Below are positions 1 through 10,740 of a stretch of 64,000 nt of DNA, piece after piece. A program made the position numbers and the translations under genes. The notes below the pieces were generated by a model that did no database searches, was not told where the DNA came from, and was given only the letters and a program-made list of their open reading frames with translations. This stretch comes from Phalacrocorax aristotelis (lineage: Eukaryota; Chordata; Aves; Suliformes; Phalacrocoracidae). How positions within the stretch are numbered: the first letter of the stretch is position 1; each line of letters starts with the position of its first letter. The stretch is taken from NCBI RefSeq assembly GCF_949628215.1, contig NC_134277.1:53144918-53208917 (forward strand), in the 5' to 3' direction.

Positions 1-209
1 ATGAATCCTATTTTTGTGGACAATAAGTCAATTTGACATTGTCAGAATTACATAGCTGGAAACAACAAGCATGTTATCAGCTTCATGCATGGATCTAAGT
101 GTACGTCATAAAAAGAAGTCCGCAAGATGTCTACCTTCATCATTAGTGGTATTTTCTTAGCAAGAACATTGATTTTTTTAAGGTAATATCAGTAATATTT
201 TTTCCTCTG

Positions 210-600
210 TGAGGAGAGGTTGAGGGAACAGGGTTGTTTAGAGAAAAATGGCTGAGGGGAGACCTTATCGCTCTCTACAACTACCTGAAAGGAGGTTGTA
301 GCAAGGTGGGGGTTGGTCTCTTCTCCCAGGTTACTTATGATTGAACGAGAGGAAATGGCCCCAGGTTGCATCAGGGGAGGTTTAGATTGGATATTAGGAA
401 AAATGTATTCACTGAAAGAGTGGTCAGGCATTGGAACAGGCTGCCCAGAGAGGTGGTGGAGTTACCATCCCTGGAGGTGTTCAAAAAATGTTAGGCGTGG
501 CACTTCAGGGCATGGTTTAGGAGACATGGTGGTGTTGGGTTGATGGCTGGACTTGATGATCCTAGAGGTCTTTTCCAACCTTTATGATTCTATGATTCTT
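210..600 (+). mobile_element. CR1 LINE, 3' fragment
   Basis: This is a degenerate copy of the CR1 ORF2 C-terminus and 3' UTR. Recognisable pieces are GGTTGTTTAG, GCTGAGGGGAGACCTTATCG, the ACAACTACCTGAAAGGAGG stretch and GGCATTGGAACAGGCTGCCC. It ends in TCTTTTCCAACC and the tail TATGATTCTATGATTCTT. The reading frame has many stops. It is 5'-truncated, as is usual for CR1, and sits in a MATCAP2 intron in the gene's orientation. Confidence 0.93.
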
Positions 601-1587
601 GGGAGCTTGTGTTATCATATCTGTGAAAAAAAAGCTGTTCCCTGTAGCTGGGCTATTGCTGGGCACAAGTTATTCTATACCACATTTTCTTTTAAGGTTG
701 TGAAATGACATTTTGGGAAGTAGATTACTGGGGATGAGCATTTCACACCCCACCACTAACATCTTCCACATGCCGAGTCCAGATTATGTTACAGGCATCA
801 TGCTCTGCTTTCCACCCAAAAATTACTTCTTCCAGCAGCAATATGTAAGAGGACTGAAGTTGGTACCACTTTATTTGCCTAACGGAACATTCCTCCTTCA
901 TTTTGGTGGGGTTATAAAGAGATACTGTGGTTTAAATGAAAAGTTTAAATGAAAGTTATGTGAATATAGTTCCTGTTCTCTCTCCTCCTTTCTGAAACAC
1001 ACCCATGGTACAGAGGATTTAATTGTAAGGAGACATTTTTATAGAAATATTATCATTGAAATTATAGTTATACATCTGCTTAATCGTGGATCAGCTTTCC
1101 TCAATTAGAAAATACCAAGAAATGAAGCAAGATTACAGTAATAGTTGATCTTTATAAAATTCTTTGGAAAAACCATAAAAAGAGACATGCTGACAACTTG
1201 AAATGCAAATGTCCTTGTGACCTGGTAGGTCTGATTTACAAGGCAGTTGCACAACTTTCCCAAAACTAAAGGGAAAATGGGTATTATTGCACTAGACTGA
1301 TAATCATCTCTGACATGCTGATGTATGTGGGTCCAAGATGAGTTGATCAGAATCTTTTTTCAATACTTTGGCATGAATGTATGTCTGAAGATGATATAAC
1401 TTGATTATAGAGTGTGTCAGCCTATATCTAATGACTACGGTTTGATAGTGACTCCCAATGAGTTAAAGAAAGAAGAAAGATTTTTTTTAAAGAAGGGAGC
1501 GATTGAGAGGGAGAGAAAGAACATACATGCCAGTCTGACTCGGGGGTCTTACTGCATTCATATTTGCTGTGCTTTTGAATTTTTTAG
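601..1587. other. MATCAP2 intron, no further feature
   Basis: This is the stretch between the CR1 fragment and the first visible MATCAP2 exon. It is AT-rich, with no open frame resembling the upstream part of the MATCAP family and no repeat I can name. Confidence 0.7.
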
Positions 1588-1731
1588 TCCATTAACATTA
1601 TGGAGCGGACACTGCAGAAATACGGAAGCTATGAAAAATTTGAACAGGCCACTGGAGGCAGCTTGCTGACCAAAAGTCGCATCTGGAATCATGTCAGGAA
1701 ATATATGGTGAAAGAAGGCTGTCTTGGTGAG
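1588..1731 (+). CDS. MATCAP2: MATCAP2 coding exon (first in window)
   Basis: This 48-codon exon is in phase 0 at both ends. It starts after a T-rich acceptor ending TTTTTTAG and ends at GAG before the strong donor GTAAGT. It encodes S-I-N-I-M-E-R-T and then the family motif LQKYGSYEKFEQATGG, continuing to KYMVKEGCLGE. The internal ATG at 1600 is not a start: the family sequence continues upstream and the exon opens in frame before it. The next exon continues with IVVHL, as expected for the family. I could not find the preceding exon in positions 1-1587. Confidence 0.93.
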
Positions 1732-4700
1732 GTAAGTCATGCAGTGGATCAGGAGAGAAATATTTATGTAGATCTTAGAAATTATGCATGGATGGACACA
1801 AGAGACCATTTAGGAGGTCTTTCCTCCATAACTACAAGAATATGCCTTACATTATATTTTTCTCATGGCTGTGCCCAGTCTAATTTTTGAACAATTGAAA
1901 TGATGAAAATTCCTTGTGAATGCTTCAGCCATCTCTCTGAGCCTGCCTGTTTCCTGATTCCCCTCTTTTGGGAGTACCCAAGAACGACACCCTTCCTTCC
2001 CTCCTTTTTTTCAGCTACTGACTAGCATGTTTCCATTTATTCATCAGTTCTGCCATCCGTTCTCTGGTATCAAATTATTTACACCAAAGGAAAGAGTTAA
2101 GCAAAGGCCAAGAAAAATAAGCAGCAGCCCAAGAGACTGATTTATAAGAAGCAACACAAATGAAAGTGACATAAGTGAATAAAAATGTCTGAAAGAGGTT
2201 GGCTTGTTGAGTTGGTTTGAGTGCTGATTTCTCCTGACTTTAACCATCTAGTTTTTTAAGCCCTGTGCAAAAAACTTATTTCCTATATTCAGGGTTTAAA
2301 AAGTCCATTTTGTTGAGTTACACAGAATTTCTTGGACGAGTCAGATGAAATTCAATGTATCAAAAGAGAATTATTCCAAATGAAAACACCAGCTGACACA
2401 GTCCAAGACATGGGTGAGATCACTCGCAGTGAGCAAGAGGAGTCTGGAATGGGAGACCAAGAGACAAAAATTAGTTTCCCAGAAACTAGGATTAATTAAT
2501 AAACATAATATTATTAGGAGAAACCGTTAAACTCCTGAGACCTTTTTGGGAGGCTATAATCTGGCACTTGTACCAGGCCTTACCTGTTTCTAAGAATGAG
2601 GTTATAAAACTACAGTTTAGAGCAAACAGAAAAAAAAATAATTTTGGTCTTTACTGTGCTTTTATCTCCCTTTGCATTCATTTTTGTCTTGGTTTGTCTT
2701 CATGGAAGCAGGATCCTACACCCTCATCAAACATCCCATGTCCTTAATGAAATGCTTTACTTTTTCTGCAAAAACAAGGTTAATACATCATGCTCAGTAT
2801 GATCTAAAATATTATGAAAATTCTCCAGTTGAAGAGAGGTTAATAAAGCTAAGTGGTATCCATGCTTTAAATCTAAATGCTTTGGGATTTACCTGTCTCT
2901 GAAATATGAGGTTTGTGGGACTAACTGTTTGCTGTTGAACTTGAAGCTGAATGGTGGGTTTTGAATACAGGGAAGTGTCATGTAAATGCCTTTGATCCCC
3001 AGGTTCTAGTTTGTTAACTTTGATATTAAAAAAAAAATTATCTCTTTTGTAGGTACTCTCCCTTGTACCTTTCCGAGCAGTACTATTTCTTTAGGCATTA
3101 CATGAATAGGGAAAGGTGCTTAGTCTTCAACAAACAGAGTTTCCCTTCTCCCTCCTAGTCACTTGTTTAAAAAGTCTTTTTAAACTCAAATAACAAAATA
3201 TATCAATATGCATTAATCTCCTTCTCTGGCAGCTTTTGTTTTGATTACCAATTTTCCAAGGGAAAACAGGAATTACATTTTATTTTAATATTTTAATATT
3301 ATTTTAGTATTTTAATAATATTTCAGGTCTGCATCATGTATCAGGATCCAAAGTACACAGTGCTTCCCCCTCTCATTCATGTGGCTTTAGAATTGCAACC
3401 AAAAAGGCTTCAGACAGTTAAGTATATAGATACCTAGTCAATTTTTGTGTGCTTATCTAATATTTTTCAGTTCTCAGTAATACCAAGGTAATTAGACACC
3501 ATTCAAAAAATTTATTCTGCATATGATTCCGCCCCCCCCCCCAAAAAAAAAAAAAAAAATTAATCTGGTCAGTGTAACCATATTAAATTTTGCAGTCTCA
3601 TGTCTATCTTAACCGTTGTGCCGAGTCCCAGTGAAGTCTGAGGCTTTGTCAGCAGCACAGGTGACTAGGATAGCTCAGTGGAGTCAGAAGTGTCTCTCAT
3701 AGGTGGTGGCAAGGAAGAGTTCTGAGGGCCAAGGGACCGAAGATAAATGAAGTAATGGAAGGGCCAAAGGAAAAAGCAGGAACAGGAGCAAGAAGAGAGC
3801 TCTTTGCTACCCGAACTCTCTCATCCTCAGATTGTGGTCCATCTCACGGAGGACCTGCTATCTCGAGCCTCAATGACAGTGGTGAATGGCCGCCCCACTC
3901 TCACTATCAATATTTCCACTGCGCGAGAGCACTGGCTGGAAGGGATGCTGAGACATGAAATTGGTACGAGCATGGCATCAGTTCTTCAGGCAAAGGGGAG
4001 TACTTGCATGCTTTTCTCTTTATTTTGCAATGATGGGCCAGGCACTGTACATATACAGAAGGAGGGAATGTTTCTGTCTAAATAACGTGTGCTAAAGGGA
4101 AGGAGAAACCTATTTATCACTGTAGCATGCAGTAAAAGGAAGATAATCCACTTGAGGATTCCTAGGGTTCGTGTTCATTAGCATTTTAGGTCAGATGAGG
4201 AACGAGGTTTTGAATAGAGTCCACCAGCAAGTCCCATTTACTGCACTGAGGTTCATATCCCAAAGGAATCTTGGAGCAGGCAAAGTATAATCCTTTCAGA
4301 TGCTGCTAGCCCAGAGGCTTCGCTCCAGGGCATACCTCCTGTGCGGTCACTGCTCAGGGACATTTTGCTCATGAGAGCAATTTAGAGCTAGTCTGGAGAA
4401 AAAAAAAAAAAAAGGAAACAAAAATAGTATGACCATTCAACCTCAGTACCAGGCATTTCACTTTACAAATCTGCTCCTGTTATGCTGCACTGCTTGCAAA
4501 TGCAGGCAAGCTTTAGGTACAAAGAATTTACCCAGCGACCCCTAAACTGGTGTAAGATTGCCTTGATTTTCTATTACAAAAGGTTGGCCCAGCCCTGTGG
4601 AAAATTTCTACAAACTTTTCAGTGAATCTGTTTTAACTGAGTACATCAAAAGTGGATAAACTTGGCTAGTGCCTGAGTTTCAAGTGAAGAATAAGCCTTG

Positions 4701-7700
4701 CAATTGCCTTGAACCGCTGTTACACACATTGTAAGGGGACATAATCTATTCCAATGCTGTGGTAGGGCTGTTCAATCATCTTCAGGAGGCAACGTTTCTG
4801 CCCCCTTACTTCGATTCTCCTTTCTTCGGTTCACTACAATGTCTAGCCTATTCTCAAAGCATTCAGCATATAAGACACTTTTGAACATTCCTTTCTACTG
4901 ATTTGGGAACTCAAGCCCTGCTGACATTTGTGTTCCTTAGGCATTTTCAGGAGTCTCACCTGCAGTCAGCAGGTGAATAATTGCACCATGTATCTACCTC
5001 TGACAAAATTCTCTGTTGTAGGCAAGGCTAAAGTTGGCACTTTTCCCAGTACCCAGTCCTACCAGTTCAGATTTCTGAAATGAGCATCTTCCTTCCATGT
5101 TTTATATATTTTTTAATCATTAGATGCTTCTGTTGTAAGTCCCATATTCCTTTTTTTTCAGGAACTCATTACTTTAGGGGTTTTAACAACAACAGCCAGC
5201 CTTGGTGCAACTGGAATGGACGTAGAAAACACGGGTTAAAACCAATCAACCCTACAGAAGAGGGGCTGGCGAGCATTCACAGTGTCCTGTTCCGCAAAGA
5301 CCCTTTCCTTTGGAGAGCTGCCCTGCTTTACTACACAGTGTATCAGGCTAGCCAAATGTCCTTCAGTCAGCTTTTCCAGGACGTGGGGAAATTTGTCAAG
5401 GACCCCAATACTAGGTGGGATTACTGCGTACGAGCCAAGAGAGGGTGGACTGACACATCACAACCAGGTGGGCTCCCTATTTGTCTTCTCTATTTCTGTT
5501 CTTCAGGGAGGTTTTCAGAACATGCACAAAGCTCCTCCATCATGTCACATAGTAAAACCTTTGCAAAAGGGAGAAATGGGACTCTACACTTCCTGAAATG
5601 AGGCAGCAGGATTTATGCTGTTGAAAACAAGGCTGCAAATGCACGTCCATGAGACTTTCAAATTGAATCAGTAATGGATTTTTTTTTTTGTTGGAAGCAA
5701 GAACGTAAATGCAAACAAATGAAAAAGTTTGACTTCATGTTTATTACAAGAGATGTAAACGTTGCTGTGGATATTCACAGACACCATCTTCTGTGTTCAG
5801 TTTCTTTGGGTAGTGGGTTTAGCCTTCTAGTTAGTTTTTGGGAAGGTTTTCAAAACCTGGGATATAAATATCGAGTTTTTAAAAACAAAATTGTTCTGCT
5901 CATAATGGCTTCTGAGAACATGCCTTGAACAAACCCTGATAGAGTGTGATGTATCTTGATTCCTTTTAGGCTGCTTCAATAAGGATCAGGTGTACTTGGA
6001 TGGCATTCTCCGAATTCTGAGATACAGGGAGTCCATTGATTTCCACCTTCTGACAGCCCTGGGAAAGGTGAGTGGACTCATCCTTATCAAAGGATACGGC
6101 TTTATCATTTCAGCAAGCCTGCCTGTAAAGAGCTGTGAGTCACTGTGCTCTGTTTTACATTGATCTAGAAACCTGTGTTCTGTACAGCACCTTGTATTAC
6201 ACAGCGCAAGTTACAAATATTTTGAGGTCCTAAAAATTTTTACCAGCTTTTCCTCATTCCTTGCTTATCAGATTAAGATTTTATGGTCATATTTGTCAGA
6301 CGTTCCTTTCCTCCCTTTACAGGATGCTGCCTGACTGGCAGTATGACAGACTGCCTTGGGCAAGTGGGACAGGTACTAGATAAGGTGGTAGTTCTAGAAG
6401 GAAGCAAAATTAACCATTTGATGCTAAAGCATGCCCTTCCACCACAAAGAGTTTTTCATCCCAATTTTCTCTCACTGATGGCACCTCTGATGTTTTTTAA
6501 AAAATAGGGTGTTTTTTTTTTCCCAGAATACATGGTATTTCTACATTCAGAGATTTTATGTCCATTCTAACTGCCATTGCTTGTTTGGTCTCAAAATCAT
6601 ACTGAGAAGTGCAGAAACTTTGTCACACTTCCTGAACCAAATCCTTGGACTGCTAAGTTTCCACAGTTCATAAAGCAGGGTTCATGCTCACATAAACCAG
6701 GATTTAAACTGATTTTGTTATGCTTGCATTTAGAGCTGGTATACCAACATTTCTGCCTACTTGGCAATCAGTGGGTGATAAAGGGAAGCAGCATATTACG
6801 ATAGAGGGTTTTGGTCCACATTTAAGACGTTTTGCCTTTAGTGTCAGAAACATCCGCATTGGTGAGCAGAGCTATTTTGGTAACTGAACCAAGTTAGGAA
6901 GCTCTGAAAATAAAATTGCACTGTCAAAGAAGTCTCTGCAACTTTAGTCTCTGAAACTCCCTTTTGCTTTAAGTCTACTTAACTCCACACAGCTTCTGCC
7001 TGCTAAACTACTGAACACATATTGCTCCTGCGCTGCTTTATCCCTTTCTGTCTTCAAGGAGCCTGTAGGATCGTCAAGCCACTTCAAAAATGTTATAAGT
7101 AATTCCTCATATAATTAGAGATTCAAATATAATCCACGTGGCTAGGCATCCACATTAAGGGTCTACAAGCAATTTAATTCTAGCAGTATGATGATTTATA
7201 AGTACTTGACTTTACAACTTCTAAAATCAAGGGATCATAAAGTCTATTCTGAATGGTTTTGCTGCACACATATTCTGCAATCAAACTGGAAATTTCTGTA
7301 TAAGGGCAGTGCCTGCTCTGAGCATCACAGATTGGTTGAGGTCCACAGGGACCTCTCAAGACCATCTACTCCAACCCCCCATGCTTAAGCAGGGTCAGCT
7401 TGAGTAGGTTGCCCAGGACCACGTCCAGTTGGGCTTTGAGTATCTCCACTGGTGGAGACGCCACAACCTCTCTGGGCAGCCTGTGCCAGTGTTGTACCAC
7501 CCTCAGAGTAAAAAAAGCACTTTGTGTTTAGATGAAATTCTGTGCATTTTAACCGGTGCCCATTGCCTCTTGCCCTGCCGCTGGGCACTGCTGAGAAGAG
7601 TCTGAATCCCTCATCATTCCTTCCCATCAGATATCTGATGGTAAGATCCCCCTGAGCCTTCTCTTCTCCAGACTGAACAGACTCAGCTCTCTCAGCCTTT

Positions 7701-10700
7701 CCTCATGTCAGATGCTCCAGTGCCTTAATCATCTTAGTGGCCCTTCACTGGGCCTGCTCCAGTATCTCCACATACTCTCAGGAAAAATATGTTCCCTGAT
7801 CACTGAGGAATATTAATCTCGCATTGACATCTACCCTGTGGTTATTATGAGTTTATCACCCTCTAAAAAGTGATTTCTTTGTTTGTTTAGGGTGGAATAA
7901 GAGGATCAGGTTGTTCCAAAGGGAGTATTGAGCTCAGCTGGTGTGTCTTCCAGGTCAGAAGGAAAAGTACAGGATTTAAACATAGGGAAGCCCAGTGCTT
8001 AGTGGGAAAATTTTCATTGCCTTTTGAAGATTCTCAGTGTTCTTGTATTGTAATAAGTGAGCTCATCTTTCTCAGCATGCCTACCTTAGGCACGTTTTTA
8101 TTGAATATACAATAAAGGTATGAACATAAAAGGAAACAAAAGCAGTAACTATACTCCTGACAACAAATTGCTTCTGAGCTTTAGTATGTAGTTAACACAG
8201 TAATAAAACCAGAGCACTGCTTTCTCACGTGAATGTATTTAAGATAGAGCCATGCTGAAGTTTCTGTGTCTTCTGTTCTCATATGAGTGCTAGAGATCTG
8301 CTGATGGAGGCAGCCGTGCCTTCCTGATGCTTCTGACATTACTTACAATGTATAAGAGAGCAATGTGTGGAACTGGAACGCTGCTTGTGCACTTGTGAAA
8401 GCTGTTCAGCACACCTGGAAGTGACCAAGGAAAGAGCCTGAAGCCTGCGGAAAGATGCTTTTGGAAGGAGCAGTTTTAAAACTTTGCAGTAAAGAATTGA
8501 ATATGGGAAGCACTGCAAAAAATTCATGTGGCAATTGCATGCAAGTAATATTAAAGAAGAGACACAGAATGCAGATATTGGGTGCACTTCAGTACAGCAT
8601 ACCTACCATAGTTTTAAGAAGCAAAAGCGGCAAAATGTCACCTACTGTTGTGTTTCCCAAGAATGTGAACACATTACAAAGAACCTAAATAAGCCCATTT
8701 TACCCTCAGTCTTTTTTACCTAGTACAATAATTTTAATTACATGTGGTAAGGAAGAAAACCTGTTGCCAGGGTAGGATGAGATTGGTTTTGGTCTCCTCA
8801 GGATATCAACTTTCATCATTTTTTAGCAATTGCAAGGAATTGGGAAATGCATCCCATTCAAACATACCTTGGATGATAGATACTTGTTCCTTGGTTGCAG
8901 CAGTAACAGAAACCCCTGAATAAAAATATGAGGGGGAAAGGGATCTTTTTACTTCCTTTGTTTGGGAGGAAAGGAAGTAGAATTTCAAGCTGGGACAGGA
9001 GAGAAGGCCAGTATTCAATCTCATTTGGTGCTGTGTCTCCAGACTGCAAGGAGATGGTATGATTTTGTATAGCTCCTCTGGATCTACTTCTGAATAAGTT
9101 TATCAGGTGTAATGCCACACCATCTTCAAACACCAGTATCTTAGTGACTTGAGTAAGCCTGGGCATGGGTGTATGTTCATGTTTTTTTAATCAGAATGCA
9201 TCTGGTCATTACAGCAGAAAAGCATACATGTGTACTCAAATGCATATTCATTCTCTTTGCGGACTTCGATCCCATTATCATCACCAAGATATGCATCCCA
9301 TGTCTGGCTGCCTTTATGGACCAGGTTTAGCAATCTGGATTAGACCCTTCTATCTTTCCAATCAGTCCTTCCATGTCCCTTACACATTGGTGGCATCCAT
9401 GCTCACTTGAATCTTTTCTAATAGGAATCATCACCTGCTAAGAGGGCAGGCTGTTTCCAAGGAGCCCTGACCGCACAGTGCTCAGCTCCTTAGAAGAAAT
9501 ACAGGGTAAAAAGGTTGGACAGAGAAGGCTCCACTCTCAAGCCACCTGGCACAAACCTGCTGTGAGGAGATAGGATGTGCCAGTTAGCAAGCACAGCCAG
9601 GCTTGTAGTTTTTGCCAGTACATATGCTTCTTTCTGTAGGGTGCCCAGAACACGCAGCTTGTAGACAAAGCAGCAACGACAGAAATTTCATCACACTGGA
9701 TAGCTGCCCAAGGAGCCCTGTTCTGTGCTTGCAGGACAGCTTGTGGAGCTATTGCACAGCCGAAGCATTCATCCTTTCTGGCCCATCATTCACAGCACCT
9801 TGAGCTACTATTTGCTCAGGACTTGAAGTGCTAGCTCGTAGAATCATAAGACTATGGAGAAAAATCTTAGCTTTCATTAGAAAAGAAGTAGTAGGCTCTG
9901 TAGTAGCTGGAAAAAGTTTGAGAGTGTCACACCTATACCCAGTGCCAAGCTCTGATGCCAAGAGGCAAACCCAATCTCTGCCCCGCTGTTGAACCAGGGG
10001 AAAAAATTTTGGATGCTTAAGGGTTGCACATGCTGTACTTAGTTACTAGAGGTGCATTTTAATTTAGCTTTGCATAAGTACATTTGCTAGTGAAAATTAA
10101 AACATCAGAGTTCAGGTCAACCAGCACCATGCCTTTCCCAAAGCCAGAGCCTGCCTGCTTCCTGTGCCATGCCTGTCCTGCACTCCCTTCATAGCTCCTC
10201 AGTCTCAGGCAAAGTGTTTTCCCCATCCTCATGTCAATCTTCCCACCTCTTTAAGAAGAGACTCCAAGACTCACATGTGCTCCATCCTTTCCCTCTCTAT
10301 TCCTGCAACTGAAGTAGGTCATTCTCATTCAGGTTCCTATGAGTCTGTTCACCGATAGAATCAAAAGCAGAATCAGGAAATACAGAGGCATTTGCTAGAA
10401 TTACATTTTTTTGCATCTTCCACTGAGACATGCAGTTACTCATGTTTTCAAAGGATTCTCACAAGCCTTTAAATCCCTCTGCTCTGAAATCTTTTCTCAC
10501 CTACAAGAAAGAATTTAGAGCTGCAGCAGAGAAGTAACAGGGCTATAGTGTGAAATTAACCCATATCCTTCATTGCAGATCTCCTATGAGGACGTGGACC
10601 GCCTGAAAGGATTAGCTGTCATTGAGAACATGAGGGTACCGCACTTTTTGCAAGACCACGCCCGGTATATGGAGCACTTGGAAAAGATCATGGAAGTCAA

Positions 10701-10740
10701 TGAGCTGACTGATGAGGAGCTCCAGGATCTCATAAATTAG
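1588..10740 (+). CDS. MATCAP2: MATCAP2 (KIAA0895), 3' part: five C-terminal coding exons, predicted tubulin tyrosine carboxypeptidase
   Basis: The coding sequence joins 1588-1731, 3831-3963, 5162-5467, 5970-6067 and 10579-10740. That is 843 nt, or 280 residues plus a TAG stop, with no frame break. All junctions are GT-AG and the phases agree. The product matches the C-terminal half of the KIAA0895/KIAA0895L (MATCAP) family of zinc metallopeptidases as I remember it. The family member MATCAP1 removes the C-terminal tyrosine of alpha-tubulin, and MATCAP2 is inferred to act similarly on microtubules. The visible catalytic set is the HEIGTH (HExxxH) motif plus a Glu 31 residues after the second His, in PTEEGLAS; this is the same spacing as H285 to E316 in MATCAP1. 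The sequence favours MATCAP2 over MATCAP1 through stretches such as LQKYGSYEKFEQATGG and VHLTEDLLSRAS. The N-terminal half of a roughly 500-residue protein lies left of the window. The convergent EEPD1 neighbour supports the call. Confidence 0.95.
3272..3326. repeat. AT-rich tandem TTTTAATA units
   Basis: Several imperfect copies of a TTTTAATA/TATTTTAG unit in a MATCAP2 intron, low-complexity DNA. Confidence 0.75.
3532..3559. repeat. Poly-C then poly-A run
   Basis: Eleven C followed directly by seventeen A, in the MATCAP2 intron 270 bases before the exon at 3831. Length is likely polymorphic and prone to sequencing error. Confidence 0.9.
3831..3963 (+). CDS. MATCAP2: MATCAP2 coding exon carrying the HE of HExxxH
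   Basis: The acceptor is TCATCCTCAG and the donor GTACGA is a weaker match to the consensus. The exon is 133 nt, entering in phase 0 and leaving with one extra base. It runs from IVVHLTEDLLSRAS through AREHWLEGMLRHEI and ends one base into the next Gly codon. The first zinc-ligand His is at 3954-3956 and the catalytic Glu at 3957-3959. The second ligand His is on the following exon. Confidence 0.95.
3964..5161 (+). other. MATCAP2: MATCAP2 phase-1 intron interrupting the zinc motif
   Basis: A 1.2-kb intron that falls after the first base of the Gly codon in HEIGTH. Donor GTACGA, acceptor TTTTTTTTCAG. Nothing else was recognised inside, apart from a 15-base A run near 4.4 kb. Confidence 0.9.
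5162..5467 (+). CDS. MATCAP2: MATCAP2 coding exon carrying the second zinc His and third-ligand Glu
   Basis: The acceptor is a long T tract ending CAG and the donor is GTGGGC. The exon is 306 nt and opens with the last two bases of a Gly codon, then THYFRG, which completes HEIGTH (His at 5167-5169). The inferred third zinc ligand is the second Glu of NPTEEGLAS, at 5260-5262. Further family stretches are SVLFRKDPFLWRAALLYY, FVKDPNTRWDYC and AKRGWTDTSQP. The frame stays open into the intron up to 5601, so intron retention would add about 44 unrelated residues. I regard that as chance. Confidence 0.95.
5970..6067 (+). CDS. MATCAP2: MATCAP2 coding exon
   Basis: This 98-nt exon has acceptor CCTTTTAG and strong donor GTGAGT. 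It completes a Gly codon begun in the previous exon and then encodes CFNKDQVYLDGILRI, the RESIDFHLLTALG stretch and a final Lys. It leaves in phase 0. The text matches the C-terminal helical part of the MATCAP family closely. Confidence 0.95.
6068..10578 (+). other. MATCAP2: MATCAP2 last coding intron
   Basis: A 4.5-kb intron with GT-AG borders, containing the reverse CR1 at 7326-7785. Open frames in it (for example around 9165-9410 and 8858-9166 reverse) are short, overlap on opposite strands and match no family I know. Confidence 0.85.
7326..7785 (-). mobile_element. CR1 LINE, 3' fragment, reverse orientation
   Basis: The reverse complement shows the CR1 3' end. It begins with a GGAGATACTGGAGCAGGCCC-like segment, runs through GAGAAGAGAAGGCTCAGGGGG and a GCCCAACTGGACGTGGTCCT segment, and ends AGGTCCCTGTGGACCTCAACC with an ATTCTGTG-like tail at 7326. 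The ending differs from the other three copies, which suggests another CR1 subfamily. It lies in the 4.5-kb intron before the last MATCAP2 coding exon. Confidence 0.9.
10579..10740 (+). CDS. MATCAP2: MATCAP2 terminal coding exon with stop
   Basis: The exon follows an acceptor ending CATTGCAG and lies 4.5 kb downstream of the previous one. It encodes ISYEDVDRLKGLAV, the MRVPHFLQDHARYMEH stretch and an acidic C-terminal tail ending in ELQDLIN, then TAG at 10738-10740. The position and composition of the end agree with the family, so the gene appears intact at its 3' end. Confidence 0.95.
   Translation: MSYEDVDRLKGLAVIENMRVPHFLQDHARYMEHLEKIMEVNELTDEELQDLIN

Larger units (their letters stand above)
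1732..3830 (+). other. MATCAP2: MATCAP2 intron
   Basis: A 2.1-kb intron with GT-AG borders. It holds the AT-rich units near 3.3 kb and the C/A run near 3.54 kb. No exon-like frame was seen. Confidence 0.85.

Noticed and set aside
1600..1890. ATG at 1600 as the MATCAP2 start
   Set aside because: The exon opens upstream in frame after a good acceptor, and the family protein is much longer on the N-terminal side.
3326..3420. Possible extra MATCAP2 exon after TATTTCAG at about 3326
   Set aside because: The flanking exons at 1588-1731 and 3831-3963 already join in phase with continuous family sequence, and there is no clear donor.
5080..5601. 173-codon open frame read as a single-exon gene
   Set aside because: Only 5162-5467 is coding, as a MATCAP2 exon. 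The ends run through the splice acceptor and donor into intron.
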